Positions 1 to 8,968 of a stretch of DNA of 64,000 nt are shown in pieces; the stretch's first letter is position 1, and the number at the start of each line of letters is the position of its first letter. The notes below the pieces were generated by a model that saw only the letters and a list, made by a program, of their open reading frames with translations, was not told where the DNA came from and made no database searches. Position numbers and translations under genes: made by a program. Source of the DNA: Leptospira dzoumogneensis (GTDB taxonomy: Bacteria > Spirochaetota > Leptospiria > Leptospirales > Leptospiraceae); NCBI RefSeq assembly GCF_004770895.1, contig NZ_RQHS01000005.1, positions 558,001 through 622,000 on the forward strand. Reading direction: 5' to 3'.

Positions 1-511
1 ATGTATGAAGTTTTCTGTATTCAGGACGGAAATCGTGACCCCATTGAGAAACACAATGCGCCTCATCCACTGCCATCAAACTCACCGGAAGTTTTGGAAG
101 TAGATTTAAAAAAGAACGAGACACCGCTCGTTCAGGAGAAATATATAATATTCTAATTTTCCCTGTGGCCGCGGAGGATAATACTCTTACTTGTTCCAGA
201 TCATCCTGGGTGGAATTACAATATGCTGCTTGGATCCCTCTTGCTTTTAATCCATCCACCTGATCTTTCATAAGAGCGATCAATGGAGAGATTACGATGG
301 TAAGAGAATTTGCCTCCGCAAAAGAAGGCAATTGATAGATGAGGGATTTTCCACCGCCGGTAGGAAGAATAGCGAGCACATCTTTTCTTCCCAATAACGC
401 CTGAACAGCTTCCCATTGGCCTTGCCTGAATTGGGGAAATCCGAAATTGGTATATAGGATCTTTTTCCAATCCTCTATCGAAGAGGAGACTGTTCCAGTG
501 TTTGCAGACAA
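1..511 (-). CDS. recQ: RecQ family ATP-dependent DNA helicase, N-terminal part (cut by window edge)
   Basis: Superfamily 2 DNA helicase that unwinds DNA during recombination and repair in the cytoplasm. Reading the minus strand from a TTG at 509-511 gives about 170 residues. They contain the RecQ zero-motif region ([10 protein letters not shown], residues 23-32), Walker A PTGGGKS (50-56), motif Ia region [11 protein letters not shown], and DEAH followed by [13 protein letters not shown] near residue 150. That aromatic-rich W-G-H-D-F-R-P-E-Y segment is diagnostic of RecQ. The TTG is chosen because AAGGAAG lies just upstream and no ATG occurs in that stretch. It starts 15 bp after the mnmC stop, so the two are probably co-transcribed. 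The C-terminal half lies outside the window. Confidence 0.93.
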   Translation of the reverse strand, partial: MSANTGTVSSSIEDWKKILYTNFGFPQFRQGQWEAVQALLGRKDVLAILPTGGGKSLIYQLPSFAEANSLTIVISPLIALMKDQVDGLKARGIQAAYCNSTQDDLEQVRVLSSAATGKIRILYISPERAVSRSFLNLLPKLPVSLMAVDEAHCVSQWGHDFRPEYRKLHT

Positions 512-526
512 GTTGAAACTTCTTCC

Positions 527-2464
527 TTAATCTAGATTTCGGATCTTGCGGTATAGAAATCTTGAGGGATGCAGAGAAGAGTACAAGCTATTTTCAATAG
601 ATAAAGGTTCGTTTAAAAGAATCTCCGCCAAAATTTCCCCTCCCAATAGGGAAGTCAAAACTCCCCTGGATCCCAAACCGCCGAACACAAACAGGTTTTT
701 TTGCGGTTCTAAAAAAGGAAATTCTTTCTTTCGATTTTTTGTGAGACCCATACCTGAGTATATTTTTCGAAAGGGTTCCGGAGAATGGACCGGGCCAATG
801 ATCGGAAATCGATCCGGAGTTTGGGACCGTATACCAACAAAGTCGGAACGAATATTGATCTGTTCCCAGTTTAAACCTAAGAATGTTTTTTGAGAATATC
901 CTAAAATTTCTTCCCTATCTTTGGTCCTTGCGTTCGGATCTAGATCGAATTCATCGAATGTGGAACCGTTCACTCTGATCCCATTTTTGGAAGGAGTCAG
1001 ATATTTATCTCCCACTTGGATCGGATCTTTTTCGGATTGTGTATTATGATCTTCTAATATTTCTAATTGCCCTCTAACGGATCTAAGGGAGAAGGGCGAC
1101 TCTCCCCATAAATTTTGGAGTAAACTTTCTATACCGAAAGAATTTGCTAAAATTAAAACTTCCGTTCTACTTAAAATTTCTTTGTTCTCTGAGAATAATG
1201 TCCATTCTTCCTTTTCGAAAGTGATCGAGCTTATATTTCCTTGTTTCAGAAGAATGTTCGGGTGATCTAAAAGTTTTTCCGTTAATACGGGTGTATCCGT
1301 CCAGAAACCGGAAGGATAATAGATACCTTTTGCATCTTCAGGGTAGTTTTCTCCCAGTTCCGGTTTGAGTTCCGCTAATTCTTTGGATAAGGAATGTGCC
1401 TTGGTACCTTCTTCCAATCGAACCCAAGGAAGATCCTCTCCTGAAAGTTGTAATGTGCCGGAGATTTGGTAAGAATCTTTAGGAAGAAGGTCGGAATAAC
1501 GACGGATAGAATTTCCGAGACAACGCAGGGTCCATAAACTGGTGGGAGTTTCCCCCTTGGTAATATGGGGATGAGAAACTGCCATAGGAACGGAAGATGC
1601 GCGTAACGCGTTATGGTCATCCCAGACTTCTACCCGGATCCCTCTCCATGCCAATGCTCTTGCAATACTTGCTCCCGCAAGTCCAGCTCCGAGCACCGAT
1701 ACTCTTTCAGGGATCTGATCGGATTTCGCTCTTCTTAAAAACGGAATTGGATTTAGATCCGGTTCTGGTTCGGATCCGTAAACTCCGACAAGCATTTCTC
1801 TTTTTCTTCCATAACCTGGAATTTTGGAAAGGGAGAATCCTGTATTGCTCAGACAATCTTTCACAGACCTTGCTACAGTGAATGTGGCAAGGCTTGCATT
1901 CTTGTTAGAAAGTCTTTTAAGCTGAAGTGAAATATTTTCTCCCCAGAGTTCCGGGTTTTTAGAAGGAGCAAATCCATCTAAGAAGAATGCGTCGAATTTT
2001 CCGGATGTTTCCGGAAGAAGTTGAATTGCATCCCCTATCCATAGATCCAAAATCAGATTTTCTTTTTCGAATAAGAAGGTATTACATCCAGGGATAAGCA
2101 GCTTATATTTTTCTAAAAATAATTCCAGTAGTTCCGAAAGTTCCGGGAAAGCGGAGATTGCTCTTCGTATATCATCTCTTTCTAATGGATATTTTTCGAA
2201 GGACGTGAATCGGAGGGCTCTGTGACCGGACTTATTTTTACAATTTCTCCAAAGCTGCCAAGCGGCGAAAAAATTTAAGCCGGTCCCGAATCCTAATTCT
2301 AAAATAGAAAAGGTATGCTGAGTTCCGGAATAAGATAATCTTTCTTCTAATTTGTTGCCTTTCAAGAAAACATGTTTGGTTTCTTCCAACCCGTTCTCGG
2401 GGGAAAAATAAATGTCGTCGAATTCTCTGGAAACGGGAGTGCCGTTCTCTTTCCAGTCTATCAT
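527..2464 (-). CDS. mnmC: bifunctional tRNA wobble-uridine modification protein MnmC
   Basis: Makes the last steps of 5-methylaminomethyl-(2-thio)uridine at tRNA position 34: an FAD-dependent oxidoreductase removes the carboxymethyl group and a SAM methyltransferase then methylates. The N-terminal half has the SAM site ELGFGTGLNFFAAW (about residues 56-69) and FLDGFAPSKNPELW (about 162-175). The C-terminal half begins with a Rossmann FAD motif VLGAGLAGASIARAL (near 257) and ends with GLGSRGV and LLGGEILAE typical of DAO-type enzymes. At 645 residues it has the length of the fused enzyme. Its ATG overlaps the stop of the upstream lipoprotein gene by 4 nt (ATGA), suggesting translational coupling. 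Confidence 0.93.
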   Translation of the reverse strand: MIDWKENGTPVSREFDDIYFSPENGLEETKHVFLKGNKLEERLSYSGTQHTFSILELGFGTGLNFFAAWQLWRNCKNKSGHRALRFTSFEKYPLERDDIRRAISAFPELSELLELFLEKYKLLIPGCNTFLFEKENLILDLWIGDAIQLLPETSGKFDAFFLDGFAPSKNPELWGENISLQLKRLSNKNASLATFTVARSVKDCLSNTGFSLSKIPGYGRKREMLVGVYGSEPEPDLNPIPFLRRAKSDQIPERVSVLGAGLAGASIARALAWRGIRVEVWDDHNALRASSVPMAVSHPHITKGETPTSLWTLRCLGNSIRRYSDLLPKDSYQISGTLQLSGEDLPWVRLEEGTKAHSLSKELAELKPELGENYPEDAKGIYYPSGFWTDTPVLTEKLLDHPNILLKQGNISSITFEKEEWTLFSENKEILSRTEVLILANSFGIESLLQNLWGESPFSLRSVRGQLEILEDHNTQSEKDPIQVGDKYLTPSKNGIRVNGSTFDEFDLDPNARTKDREEILGYSQKTFLGLNWEQINIRSDFVGIRSQTPDRFPIIGPVHSPEPFRKIYSGMGLTKNRKKEFPFLEPQKNLFVFGGLGSRGVLTSLLGGEILAEILLNEPLSIENSLYSSLHPSRFLYRKIRNLD

Positions 2465-3450
2465 CCTGGATTTTCCGTATCGGTTTTGGTATCTTCTTTA
2501 GGAGGAAGGCCTGCGGACGGCAGGTTCCGCAGCGGAGGATACGCCGGTCCTTCTTCTTTTTTATGAGGCTCTTTAGAGAGTTGTATTTCCTTTCTGATTC
2601 CCATTCTGTAAGTAGTCATATTCATATAAAGAGAAGGGGCGGGCAGCCCATTGGCAGTTGCGACCTGATTTTTGATATTCAAACCTTTTCCATCCAAGTC
2701 TCCGAAACTTGTGACTTCTAAAAACAGATACGCATTATAAAGGATAGTATCCGGAAAATACTGGCCTATATTATATTCTAATAATAAACGAAGCCCTTTT
2801 AATTCTTGTAGTTGGTTCTTAACGCTGGAGATCCTTTGTTCTTTTTCTATAATGTCCATTCTGTAGACCGCAAGGCCGTATATCGGGCCCACGCCAAAGT
2901 TCACATTTTTCCCTTCGTAATAACCTAAATAAAGTGTGAAATACATCTGATAATCTTCGTAAGTGTATTCCATATTTCTTCCTAACTGAGGAGGAAGGGG
3001 AAAAAGCTGGTTGGAAACGTATTCGTCGAATGCAAGATAACGTCTCCCGTCATCCGGATAATTGATCAGATTTCCTCTATAAGTCCTTGGAGAAGTTAAG
3101 TTGAAGGACCAGGCAAGTCCGCTTAAGAAAGAGAAAAATCCTTTGATATCTCTTGTGCCCGGTATCCTGCTTGGAACGGATCCGATGGAGTAGAATGCGC
3201 GAGTAGTTGTAGAATCCCTGCTAACCACGCTTGTATCCGTGTCCGAACCGGGAGCGCTGAACTTACTGATAGGTATTCCCTGGACATTGGAAGGATGTGT
3301 AAAAAAATCCAAGGCGGTATATTCGGCACCTGCATTGATGATGATAGAATCCAGGATCCCGCTCATACTTTTACAAGAAGAGAGAATTAGAAATAGGCAG
3401 CATGCCGTTGCCTTGCGGAAAAGATCCGGATTTAGTCTCTTTGAATCCAT
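2461..3450 (-). CDS. hypothetical lipoprotein
   Basis: A 329-residue predicted lipoprotein of unknown function. The N terminus is basic, then hydrophobic (CCLFLILSSC), with a lipobox LSSC and lipidation Cys at residue 26, so it should be exported and anchored in a membrane. The mature part is rich in aromatic residues and has alternating strand-like segments (FTLYLGYYEGKNVNFGVGPIYGLAVY), and the C-terminal 40 residues are Pro/Lys-rich (EEGPAYPPLRNLPSAGLPPKEDTKTDT). I do not recognise a family. It is the first gene of a minus-strand unit with mnmC and recQ. About 100 bp separate it from divergent dusA. Confidence 0.7.
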   Translation of the reverse strand: MDSKRLNPDLFRKATACCLFLILSSCKSMSGILDSIIINAGAEYTALDFFTHPSNVQGIPISKFSAPGSDTDTSVVSRDSTTTRAFYSIGSVPSRIPGTRDIKGFFSFLSGLAWSFNLTSPRTYRGNLINYPDDGRRYLAFDEYVSNQLFPLPPQLGRNMEYTYEDYQMYFTLYLGYYEGKNVNFGVGPIYGLAVYRMDIIEKEQRISSVKNQLQELKGLRLLLEYNIGQYFPDTILYNAYLFLEVTSFGDLDGKGLNIKNQVATANGLPAPSLYMNMTTYRMGIRKEIQLSKEPHKKEEGPAYPPLRNLPSAGLPPKEDTKTDTENPG

Positions 3451-3486
3451 CGTTCAGAACCAAATTGAAACGGTCGGAAATCAAAC

Positions 3487-3508
3487 CAAGTCCATTTCAT
3501 GGGACTTG
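3487..3508. promoter_or_regulatory. inverted repeat CAAGTCC-N8-GGACTTG in a divergent promoter region
   Basis: Perfect 7-bp arms separated by 8 bases lie between the start of the minus-strand lipoprotein gene and dusA. It could be a regulator site or a hairpin in the dusA leader. No T-run follows, so it is not a terminator. Function is inferred only from symmetry and position. Confidence 0.25.
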
Positions 3509-3550
3509 ACTGCTCACACCGAAAACTGAGGATCGTATTAGTCGAAGTAT

Positions 3551-4600
3551 ATGTCTTTCGAAAAAAAACAGCCGATCTTATACCCCGTATCTGTAGCCCC
3601 CATGATGGACTGGACGGACAGGCATTTTCGTTTTTTCTTAAGACTGATCACTAAACATTCACTATTATATACGGAAATGGTGACAACAGGCGCCATCTTA
3701 AGAGGGGACAAACATAGATTCTTACGATTTTCTCAGGAAGAATCTCCTGTTTCTTTGCAGTTAGGCGGGGACAATCCTTCTCAACTTGCAGAATGTGCTA
3801 AGATTGGAAAGGAATACGGATACTCGGAGATCAATCTGAATGTAGGTTGTCCAAGCGATAAGGTGCAAGAAGGAAATTTCGGAGCCTGTTTGATGAAGGA
3901 TCCGAACAAAGTCGCTGATTGTATCTCGGAAATGGATTCTAAAACTTCTATTCCTGTTACCGTAAAATGCCGAATCGGTGTTCGAGGAAAAGAAACATTA
4001 GAAGATTTGCATGAGTTCGTGAGAACAGTAAGCGCAGCAGGCGCGAGAAGGATCACAATACATGCAAGAATTGCAATATTAGAAGGTTTAAGTCCGGCCC
4101 AAAATAGGACCGTTCCCCCATTACGTTATGAGGATGTATATTCTATCAAAAAAAGTTTTCCGGATCTGATCATTGAATTGAACGGAGGAGTTAAAACTAT
4201 TTCGGATATTCACTCTCACTTAGATAAAGTGGATGGTATTATGATCGGAAGGGCAGCCTACGAAAATCCTTTCTTATTCTCCGAAGTGGATTCCGAATTT
4301 TTTGGAGCAGAACCTTTAAATTTGAGCCGCAGGGAGATCTTCGAGTCCATGCAGGAGTATGTTTCTTCCCAAACTGCAGAAGGTGAAAAACCAAGTCGTA
4401 TCTTAAAACATTTGCTTGGAGCGTTTCATGAGATCAGAGGAGCTCGCTCTTATCGTAGAATTCTCACGGAAAAAATGTATTCTAACCCGGATCCTAAACT
4501 ACTTTTAGAAGCATTACGATCTATCCCTGACGAGTATCTGGATCGTAAATTCCGAAATCTAAAAATCGAGACCAAAGAGGCCGCTCATCCGGTGGTTTAA
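3551..4600 (+). CDS. dusA: tRNA-dihydrouridine(20/20a) synthase DusA
   Basis: Flavin (FMN)-dependent reductase that converts uridine to dihydrouridine in the tRNA D-loop, using NADPH. The 349-residue TIM-barrel protein opens with the Dus motif [13 protein letters not shown] (residues 15-27). It has [19 protein letters not shown] (about 97-115), whose Cys in GACLM is the expected catalytic acid, then VKCRIGV, an ITIHAR segment, NGGV and [15 protein letters not shown] for FMN phosphate binding. MMDWTDRH rather than MAGVTD places it in the DusA subgroup. The start is the ATG at 3551; no strong Shine-Dalgarno sequence is visible. An MBL-fold gene follows after 47 bp. Confidence 0.93.
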   Translation: MSFEKKQPILYPVSVAPMMDWTDRHFRFFLRLITKHSLLYTEMVTTGAILRGDKHRFLRFSQEESPVSLQLGGDNPSQLAECAKIGKEYGYSEINLNVGCPSDKVQEGNFGACLMKDPNKVADCISEMDSKTSIPVTVKCRIGVRGKETLEDLHEFVRTVSAAGARRITIHARIAILEGLSPAQNRTVPPLRYEDVYSIKKSFPDLIIELNGGVKTISDIHSHLDKVDGIMIGRAAYENPFLFSEVDSEFFGAEPLNLSRREIFESMQEYVSSQTAEGEKPSRILKHLLGAFHEIRGARSYRRILTEKMYSNPDPKLLLEALRSIPDEYLDRKFRNLKIETKEAAHPVV

Positions 4601-4647
4601 TCGGAGAACACTCGTCTAACTACTGCATAATATTTGCGGAGAAACTT

Positions 4648-5589
4648 TTGGACAAGATTCGAACCATAGATTGCGGATATGTAGAAGCAGGACTCGCCTG
4701 CGCCTATCTGATCGTGGACGGGGACAGGGCTATATTCGTAGAAAATAATACGAATCATGCGGTCCCTCTTCTGTTGGAAGCATTGAAGGAAGAAGGGCTC
4801 ACTCCTGAATCGGTGGATTATATTATAATCACTCATGTTCACTTGGACCACGCGGGTGGGACTGGTAAACTAATCTCCCTTTGTCCAAATGCGACAGTAC
4901 TTGCTCATCCGAAAGCGGCACCTCATGTAATAGATCCTACTAGACTCATCAAAAGTTCCATCCAGGTATATGGAGAAGAGAATTATTATAAGTTATACGG
5001 TGAGATCCTTCCTGTGCAGAAAGATAGGGTCCGAACCATGAGTGATGGAGAGGAGCTAGTCTGGCAAAAAAGAACATTCAAATTTCTGCATACAAAAGGA
5101 CATGCAAATCATCATTTTTGTATTTATGATCCTTTAACGAACGGGATCTTCACCGGAGATACTTTCGGGATCGGATATACTTTATTTAGAAAGGGAAAAG
5201 ATTCTCTATTATTTCCTTCCACAACTCCTACTGATTTTGATCCGGAAGAAGCGATACTTTCCATAGACAAGATACTCTCAACCGGTGCAGACAAAGCATA
5301 TCTTACACATTTCGGAGTCTGGGAGGATATCTATTCCGGAGCTTCTCAAATGAAAGAAGGTCTTAACGTTATGAAAAACGTTCTGATCTCTGCGGAAAAG
5401 ACAGGTTTGGAAGGAGAATCTTTAGTCGGTTTCTGCGAGGGTAGAATTCGTTCTTATTTGGAGGACCAAATTCATATCCGAAATCTTCCTTTTGGAGAAA
5501 AAGAGGAAAGATTTATAGGTTTCGATTCTCAGATCAATGCGCAAGGCATCGCATTTAAAATAGAAAGATTTAGAAAGAGCAGGAAATAA
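4648..5589 (+). CDS. MBL-fold metallo-hydrolase
   Basis: Metallo-beta-lactamase-fold hydrolase of 313 residues, probably cytoplasmic (no signal peptide). The dinuclear metal motif THVHLDHAGG gives H63, H65, D67 and H68. Further ligands are likely in KGHANHHF (around residue 152), FTGDTFG (Asp near 171) and LTHFG. This is the general glyoxalase II/quinolinase-like arrangement, but the substrate cannot be read from the sequence. The start is the TTG at 4648, preceded by GCGGAGAAAC; no in-frame ATG lies before the conserved beta strand. It sits downstream of dusA and may share its transcript. Confidence 0.85.
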   Translation: MDKIRTIDCGYVEAGLACAYLIVDGDRAIFVENNTNHAVPLLLEALKEEGLTPESVDYIIITHVHLDHAGGTGKLISLCPNATVLAHPKAAPHVIDPTRLIKSSIQVYGEENYYKLYGEILPVQKDRVRTMSDGEELVWQKRTFKFLHTKGHANHHFCIYDPLTNGIFTGDTFGIGYTLFRKGKDSLLFPSTTPTDFDPEEAILSIDKILSTGADKAYLTHFGVWEDIYSGASQMKEGLNVMKNVLISAEKTGLEGESLVGFCEGRIRSYLEDQIHIRNLPFGEKEERFIGFDSQINAQGIAFKIERFRKSRK

Positions 5590-5636
5590 GTTTCCATCCC
5601 TTAAGTATATGTTTTTAATTCTTCTAAATCTTATAG

Positions 5637-7559
5637 ATGAGAACCCGAAATAGTCTAGTGCTGCTTAGGCGAAGTTTTTCATTTGCTTTCCCCGTTTCGA
5701 ATTTTTTGAATATACAAGTGGGCGTAATATCGGATGGATCTAACAAAAAAAGAAATCTAGTATTCCTCCTCTGTGCCTTCTTTCTTTTACTCTCTTGCTC
5801 CACGAAAACTTCCGAAAAGACCCCTTTAATTTATAAGGGAAGTATAGACATGAATACAGCCAGTCCTTGGGGAGAAATTTACCCCCTAAAAGGAGACTGG
5901 GAATTCAGCTGGGGAAATTTATACTCGCCTAATATGGGTTATGTGGCAAGCGGACAATACTTTCCTGTTCCGGGAATTTGGAGGGATTATTCTCCGGAGT
6001 TTACATTGCAAGGACATGGCTCTTATCGATTAAAGATCCATAAAACTCCTGAACAAAAGAATCTAGCGATCTATGTGCCTAGGATCCCGGGAGTATATTC
6101 GGTATATTTCGGAAAAAGAATGATCTTTGCCAATGGGATCAACGGAACTAATAGGTTCGATACCGAGTTCTTAGTGCATCCGAATTCTCAGATCTATCTT
6201 TTGGATTCCTTGGATACCGAGCTGATCGTAAACGTTTCGAATTATAGAGGAAATTTCCTAAAAGGCGGGATACGAAATCCATTCTTGATCGGAGATATGG
6301 ACTCTTTAAAATCTAAAGTGATCCGAGAAATGATCTGGGAAACACTTTTAGTCGCGATCATCTTTTCAGTAGGTTTGTATCACCTGATCTTCTTCGCATC
6401 CTATAGAAAAGATTTGGTGCCTTTATTCTTCTCATTATTCTGTTTTTTAGTCGCCTTCTATTCTTTCGTAACTTCGGGACTTCAATACATTCTTACACCT
6501 GAACTCACTTTGGATTTGCGTATCAGAATGGAATACTTCTGCGAAGCATGTTTGGTTCCTTCCGTTTACATGATCTTAAAGACAATGTATCCGAAACAAT
6601 TCGGGGCAAAATGGATGGCGATCTTAATGAGCACAATGTCCATTTTCGTCCTTTCTGTTTTTGTATTGGGAGAAGAAGAACTTATCTATCTGTATTCCTT
6701 CTTCATGCATGTCCCTCCATTTTACAGTTTGGTCCTATTGGTAACATTAGGATACGCTTGGTGGCAAAAAGAAGACAGGGCCAGGACGGTATTCCTTTCG
6801 GGGATCATACTTGCGATCTCTATGGTGAATGATGTGATCTGGGGCTTATACGAAGTTTACTTTCTAATTCCATATAGTTTCCCTGCTGCGCTCGTAGGAT
6901 TTATAGCATTCAATTCTTATATTATATCATTAAGATTTACTAAAGATCTGGAAAAGGCAGAAGCCTTTGCCGAATTACAATCCAAATATAACGAACAACT
7001 CAGATTAAGCGCCGAGGAAAAGGCAAAGTATGCCACCTTAGTGGATCAATCCATGGATAAAGGATTTCATTCTCTGATCGATCAGCTCGAATCCAAGGAA
7101 AGTTCGGACAAGTCACTTTCTAAACTTAAAAACGAACTCAACCAAACTCTCTCAGGTGTCAGAGATATTTTGGACCTGATGCACCACCAGGGTGGAAAAG
7201 AAGAACTGGTAGAAGAGGAAATGAGAAGGTTCGTCTTGAAAAACCCGTTATTCTCTCATTCAGAGATCCAAAAAGTTTCTCAGTTTTTACGAATAGACGA
7301 ATGCCTCCAGGTCCAAAGGATCTTCTCCGACGCGGTAAAAATAGGAGCGAGAAGGTCAGGTGAATCCAAAATTTTCTGGGGAAAAGAAGGAGACTCTATA
7401 TTACTTAGGTTACAGGCAACCGGAGCCGTAGAAACAAAAGAAGAACCTTCTTCTCTTCTGGAAGCGGACCTAAAAGTGAGGGCCGAAAAGTTGGGAGCAA
7501 GATTTTTCCTATTGAGTGAGCCTGGAAAATTCGAATTCGAGCTTAGATTACATTCATAA
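5637..7559 (+). CDS. 7TM-DISM sensor lipoprotein with a degenerate kinase-like C terminus
   Basis: Predicted receptor of up to 640 residues. After a signal-like stretch with lipobox LLLSC (Cys near residue 59) comes a 7TM-DISM extracellular jelly-roll (about 75-220; LKGDWEFSW, GSYRLKIHKT, IYVPRIPGVYSVYFG). Seven or so membrane helices follow (about 232-435), then a coiled-coil. The last 170 residues resemble a NarX/LytS-type kinase in outline (LNQTLSGVRDILDLM, then VQRIFSDAVKIGARRSG and RAEKLGARFFLLSEPGKFEFELRL), but the N-box Asn and glycine-rich boxes are missing. It is therefore probably not an active kinase. The start is uncertain: the ATG at 5637 has no clear Shine-Dalgarno sequence, and TTG 5706 or GTG 5718 would put the signal peptide nearer the N terminus. 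Confidence 0.75.
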   Translation: MRTRNSLVLLRRSFSFAFPVSNFLNIQVGVISDGSNKKRNLVFLLCAFFLLLSCSTKTSEKTPLIYKGSIDMNTASPWGEIYPLKGDWEFSWGNLYSPNMGYVASGQYFPVPGIWRDYSPEFTLQGHGSYRLKIHKTPEQKNLAIYVPRIPGVYSVYFGKRMIFANGINGTNRFDTEFLVHPNSQIYLLDSLDTELIVNVSNYRGNFLKGGIRNPFLIGDMDSLKSKVIREMIWETLLVAIIFSVGLYHLIFFASYRKDLVPLFFSLFCFLVAFYSFVTSGLQYILTPELTLDLRIRMEYFCEACLVPSVYMILKTMYPKQFGAKWMAILMSTMSIFVLSVFVLGEEELIYLYSFFMHVPPFYSLVLLVTLGYAWWQKEDRARTVFLSGIILAISMVNDVIWGLYEVYFLIPYSFPAALVGFIAFNSYIISLRFTKDLEKAEAFAELQSKYNEQLRLSAEEKAKYATLVDQSMDKGFHSLIDQLESKESSDKSLSKLKNELNQTLSGVRDILDLMHHQGGKEELVEEEMRRFVLKNPLFSHSEIQKVSQFLRIDECLQVQRIFSDAVKIGARRSGESKIFWGKEGDSILLRLQATGAVETKEEPSSLLEADLKVRAEKLGARFFLLSEPGKFEFELRLHS

Positions 7560-7604
7560 TCGAAAAAAGAGTTGTCTCTAATCCTCGTTCCGGGATTCTA
7601 CACA

Positions 7605-7625
7605 AGATTAGAATGATTCTAATCT
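7605..7625. promoter_or_regulatory. Per/Fur-type box upstream of cytochrome c peroxidase
   Basis: A perfect palindrome with 10-bp arms around a central G at 7615. Its core TTAGAATGATTCTAA has the 7-1-7 form of the Bacillus PerR box (TTATAATNATTATAA) with two symmetric changes. It ends 13 bp before the ATG of the di-haem peroxidase gene. A possible -35 TTGTCT (7572-7577) and -10 near 7595 would place the box at the transcription start, a repressing position. PerR-type control is inferred from the motif and from the peroxide-related target. Confidence 0.65.
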
Positions 7626-7638
7626 GTGGTGATGAAAA

Positions 7639-8622
7639 ATGAAGAATACACAAATACTCTGCTTGGGTCTAATTTTGGCCCTGGTCTCGGCATGCGGTCC
7701 ATCCGAGAAAACAAAACAGCTTATGCAAGACGCGAAGACTTCCTTCGGGATCCTTCCGGAAAAAATGCCAGGTTCCGAAAAGGATACTCCTGCTAAGATT
7801 GCTTTAGGCGAAAAACTCTATTTCGAAAAACGTCTTTCTATCAACGATTCACAGTCCTGCAGTTCCTGCCACGGAACTCTTGGCAAGACCGCTGGAGTGG
7901 ACAATCTTCCTACTTCTCCGGGCGCACTTGGAAAAAATGGAGATCGTAACTCTCCTACATCTCTGAACGCGGGATTCCATTTCGTTCAATTCTGGGACGG
8001 AAGAGCGGCTGACCTAAAGGCTCAGGCAAAAGGACCGATCCTAAACCCAGTGGAAATGGCTATGCCTTCCGAAGCTGCGGTTGAGAAAAAACTCTCTGAA
8101 ATCGCCGAATACGTGGACCTATTTGCAAAGGCTTTCCCCGATCAGGACAAAAAGATCACTTATGACAATTTGGCAGAGGCGATTGCTGCGTTCGAAAGAA
8201 CTCTGATTACCAGGGACCGTTTCGACGAGTTCCAAGCTGGAAATCACAGGGCTTTAACTTCTGAAGAGCAGAAGGGACTGGAAACTTTCCTAAGCGCTGG
8301 ATGTATCCAATGCCATAACGGACCACTTTTGGGTGGAAATAGCTTCCGTAAACTAGGACAGGTGAATCCTTACGAAAACACAACCGATGTGGGAAGATCT
8401 GCAGTAAGTAAGAACGATGCTGAAAAGTATTTCTTCAAAGTTCCGTCTCTTAGAAATATAGCCTTAACCGCTCCTTATTTCCATGATGGGAAAGTAGCAA
8501 CCCTGCCGGAAGCGGTGAAAAAAATGGCATATTTGCAGCTTGGAAAAGAGCTTTCCACCGAAGAGGTAGATTCTATTGTATCTTTCCTGAAGGCATTATC
8601 GGATAAAAATCGGTCTAATTAA
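7639..8622 (+). CDS. di-haem cytochrome c peroxidase, lipoprotein (CcpA/MauG family)
   Basis: Reduces hydrogen peroxide to water in the periplasm with electrons from small redox proteins. The signal peptide ends in lipobox VSAC (Cys19), so the protein is probably membrane-anchored. Two c-type haem sites are visible: CSSCH (residues 74-78) and CIQCH (about 222-226). Other family segments are ALGEKLYFEKRLS, RNSPTSLNAGF, FWDGRAADLKAQAKGPILNPVEM and SLRNIALTAPYFHDGKVATLPEAV. At 327 residues it has the normal length. A Per-type palindrome lies immediately upstream and a terminator follows, so it is probably a monocistronic, peroxide-responsive gene. Confidence 0.92.
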   Translation: MKNTQILCLGLILALVSACGPSEKTKQLMQDAKTSFGILPEKMPGSEKDTPAKIALGEKLYFEKRLSINDSQSCSSCHGTLGKTAGVDNLPTSPGALGKNGDRNSPTSLNAGFHFVQFWDGRAADLKAQAKGPILNPVEMAMPSEAAVEKKLSEIAEYVDLFAKAFPDQDKKITYDNLAEAIAAFERTLITRDRFDEFQAGNHRALTSEEQKGLETFLSAGCIQCHNGPLLGGNSFRKLGQVNPYENTTDVGRSAVSKNDAEKYFFKVPSLRNIALTAPYFHDGKVATLPEAVKKMAYLQLGKELSTEEVDSIVSFLKALSDKNRSN

Positions 8623-8667
8623 TTAGATCTCAGATCAAACGAACTTACAGAATTGAAACCTATTCAG

Positions 8668-8697
8668 ACCGGCTCCGAAAGGAGACGGTTTTTTTTT
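8668..8697 (+). terminator. rho-independent terminator of the peroxidase gene
   Basis: ACCGGCTCC and GGAGACGGT pair around a GAAA loop with one internal mismatch and are followed by eight T residues. It lies 46 bp after the peroxidase stop codon. Confidence 0.85.
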
Positions 8698-8703
8698 GCC
8701 TTC

Positions 8704-8917
8704 GGAGACGCGGAGGTTTAAGAGGCAGCAGGGAGAAATCTCACGCAGAGACGCAAAGTCGCAGAGAGTGGATTCAGGGGGGATTTATAAGAAGATAAAA
8801 GGACCCATGTAGGAGCTCCAACATTGTATTTAAACTATATGCCAAATAAACCCTCCGCGGCTCAGCGCCTCTGCGTGCCATTAAATCTCTGTGACTCCTC
8901 TAACTCTGCGTCTCCTC
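8704..8917. repeat. imperfect long inverted repeat of CTCTGCGTCTC type
   Basis: The region 8623-8968 holds no gene other than the terminator. A left arm (about 8704-8775, GACGCGGAGG ... ACGCAGAGACGC ... GCAGAGAG) is an imperfect reverse complement of a right arm (about 8852-8917, CTCCGCGGCTC ... CCTCTGCGTG ... AACTCTGCGTCTCC). Roughly 75 bp lie between, including a half copy of the GTAGGAGCTCC palindrome at 8809-8824. The arms are low-complexity 'CTCTGCG' sequence of the kind dispersed in many genomes. No coding role is seen. Confidence 0.55.
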
Positions 8918-8968
8918 ACTTGACAAAAGAAATTTCAGCTATAAGATCAATCGCCTTCCGGGTGTTAT

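Noticed and set aside
216..470. 84-residue minus-strand ORF
   Set aside because: It is out of frame with the RecQ reading frame that shows Walker A and DEAH motifs across the same bases.
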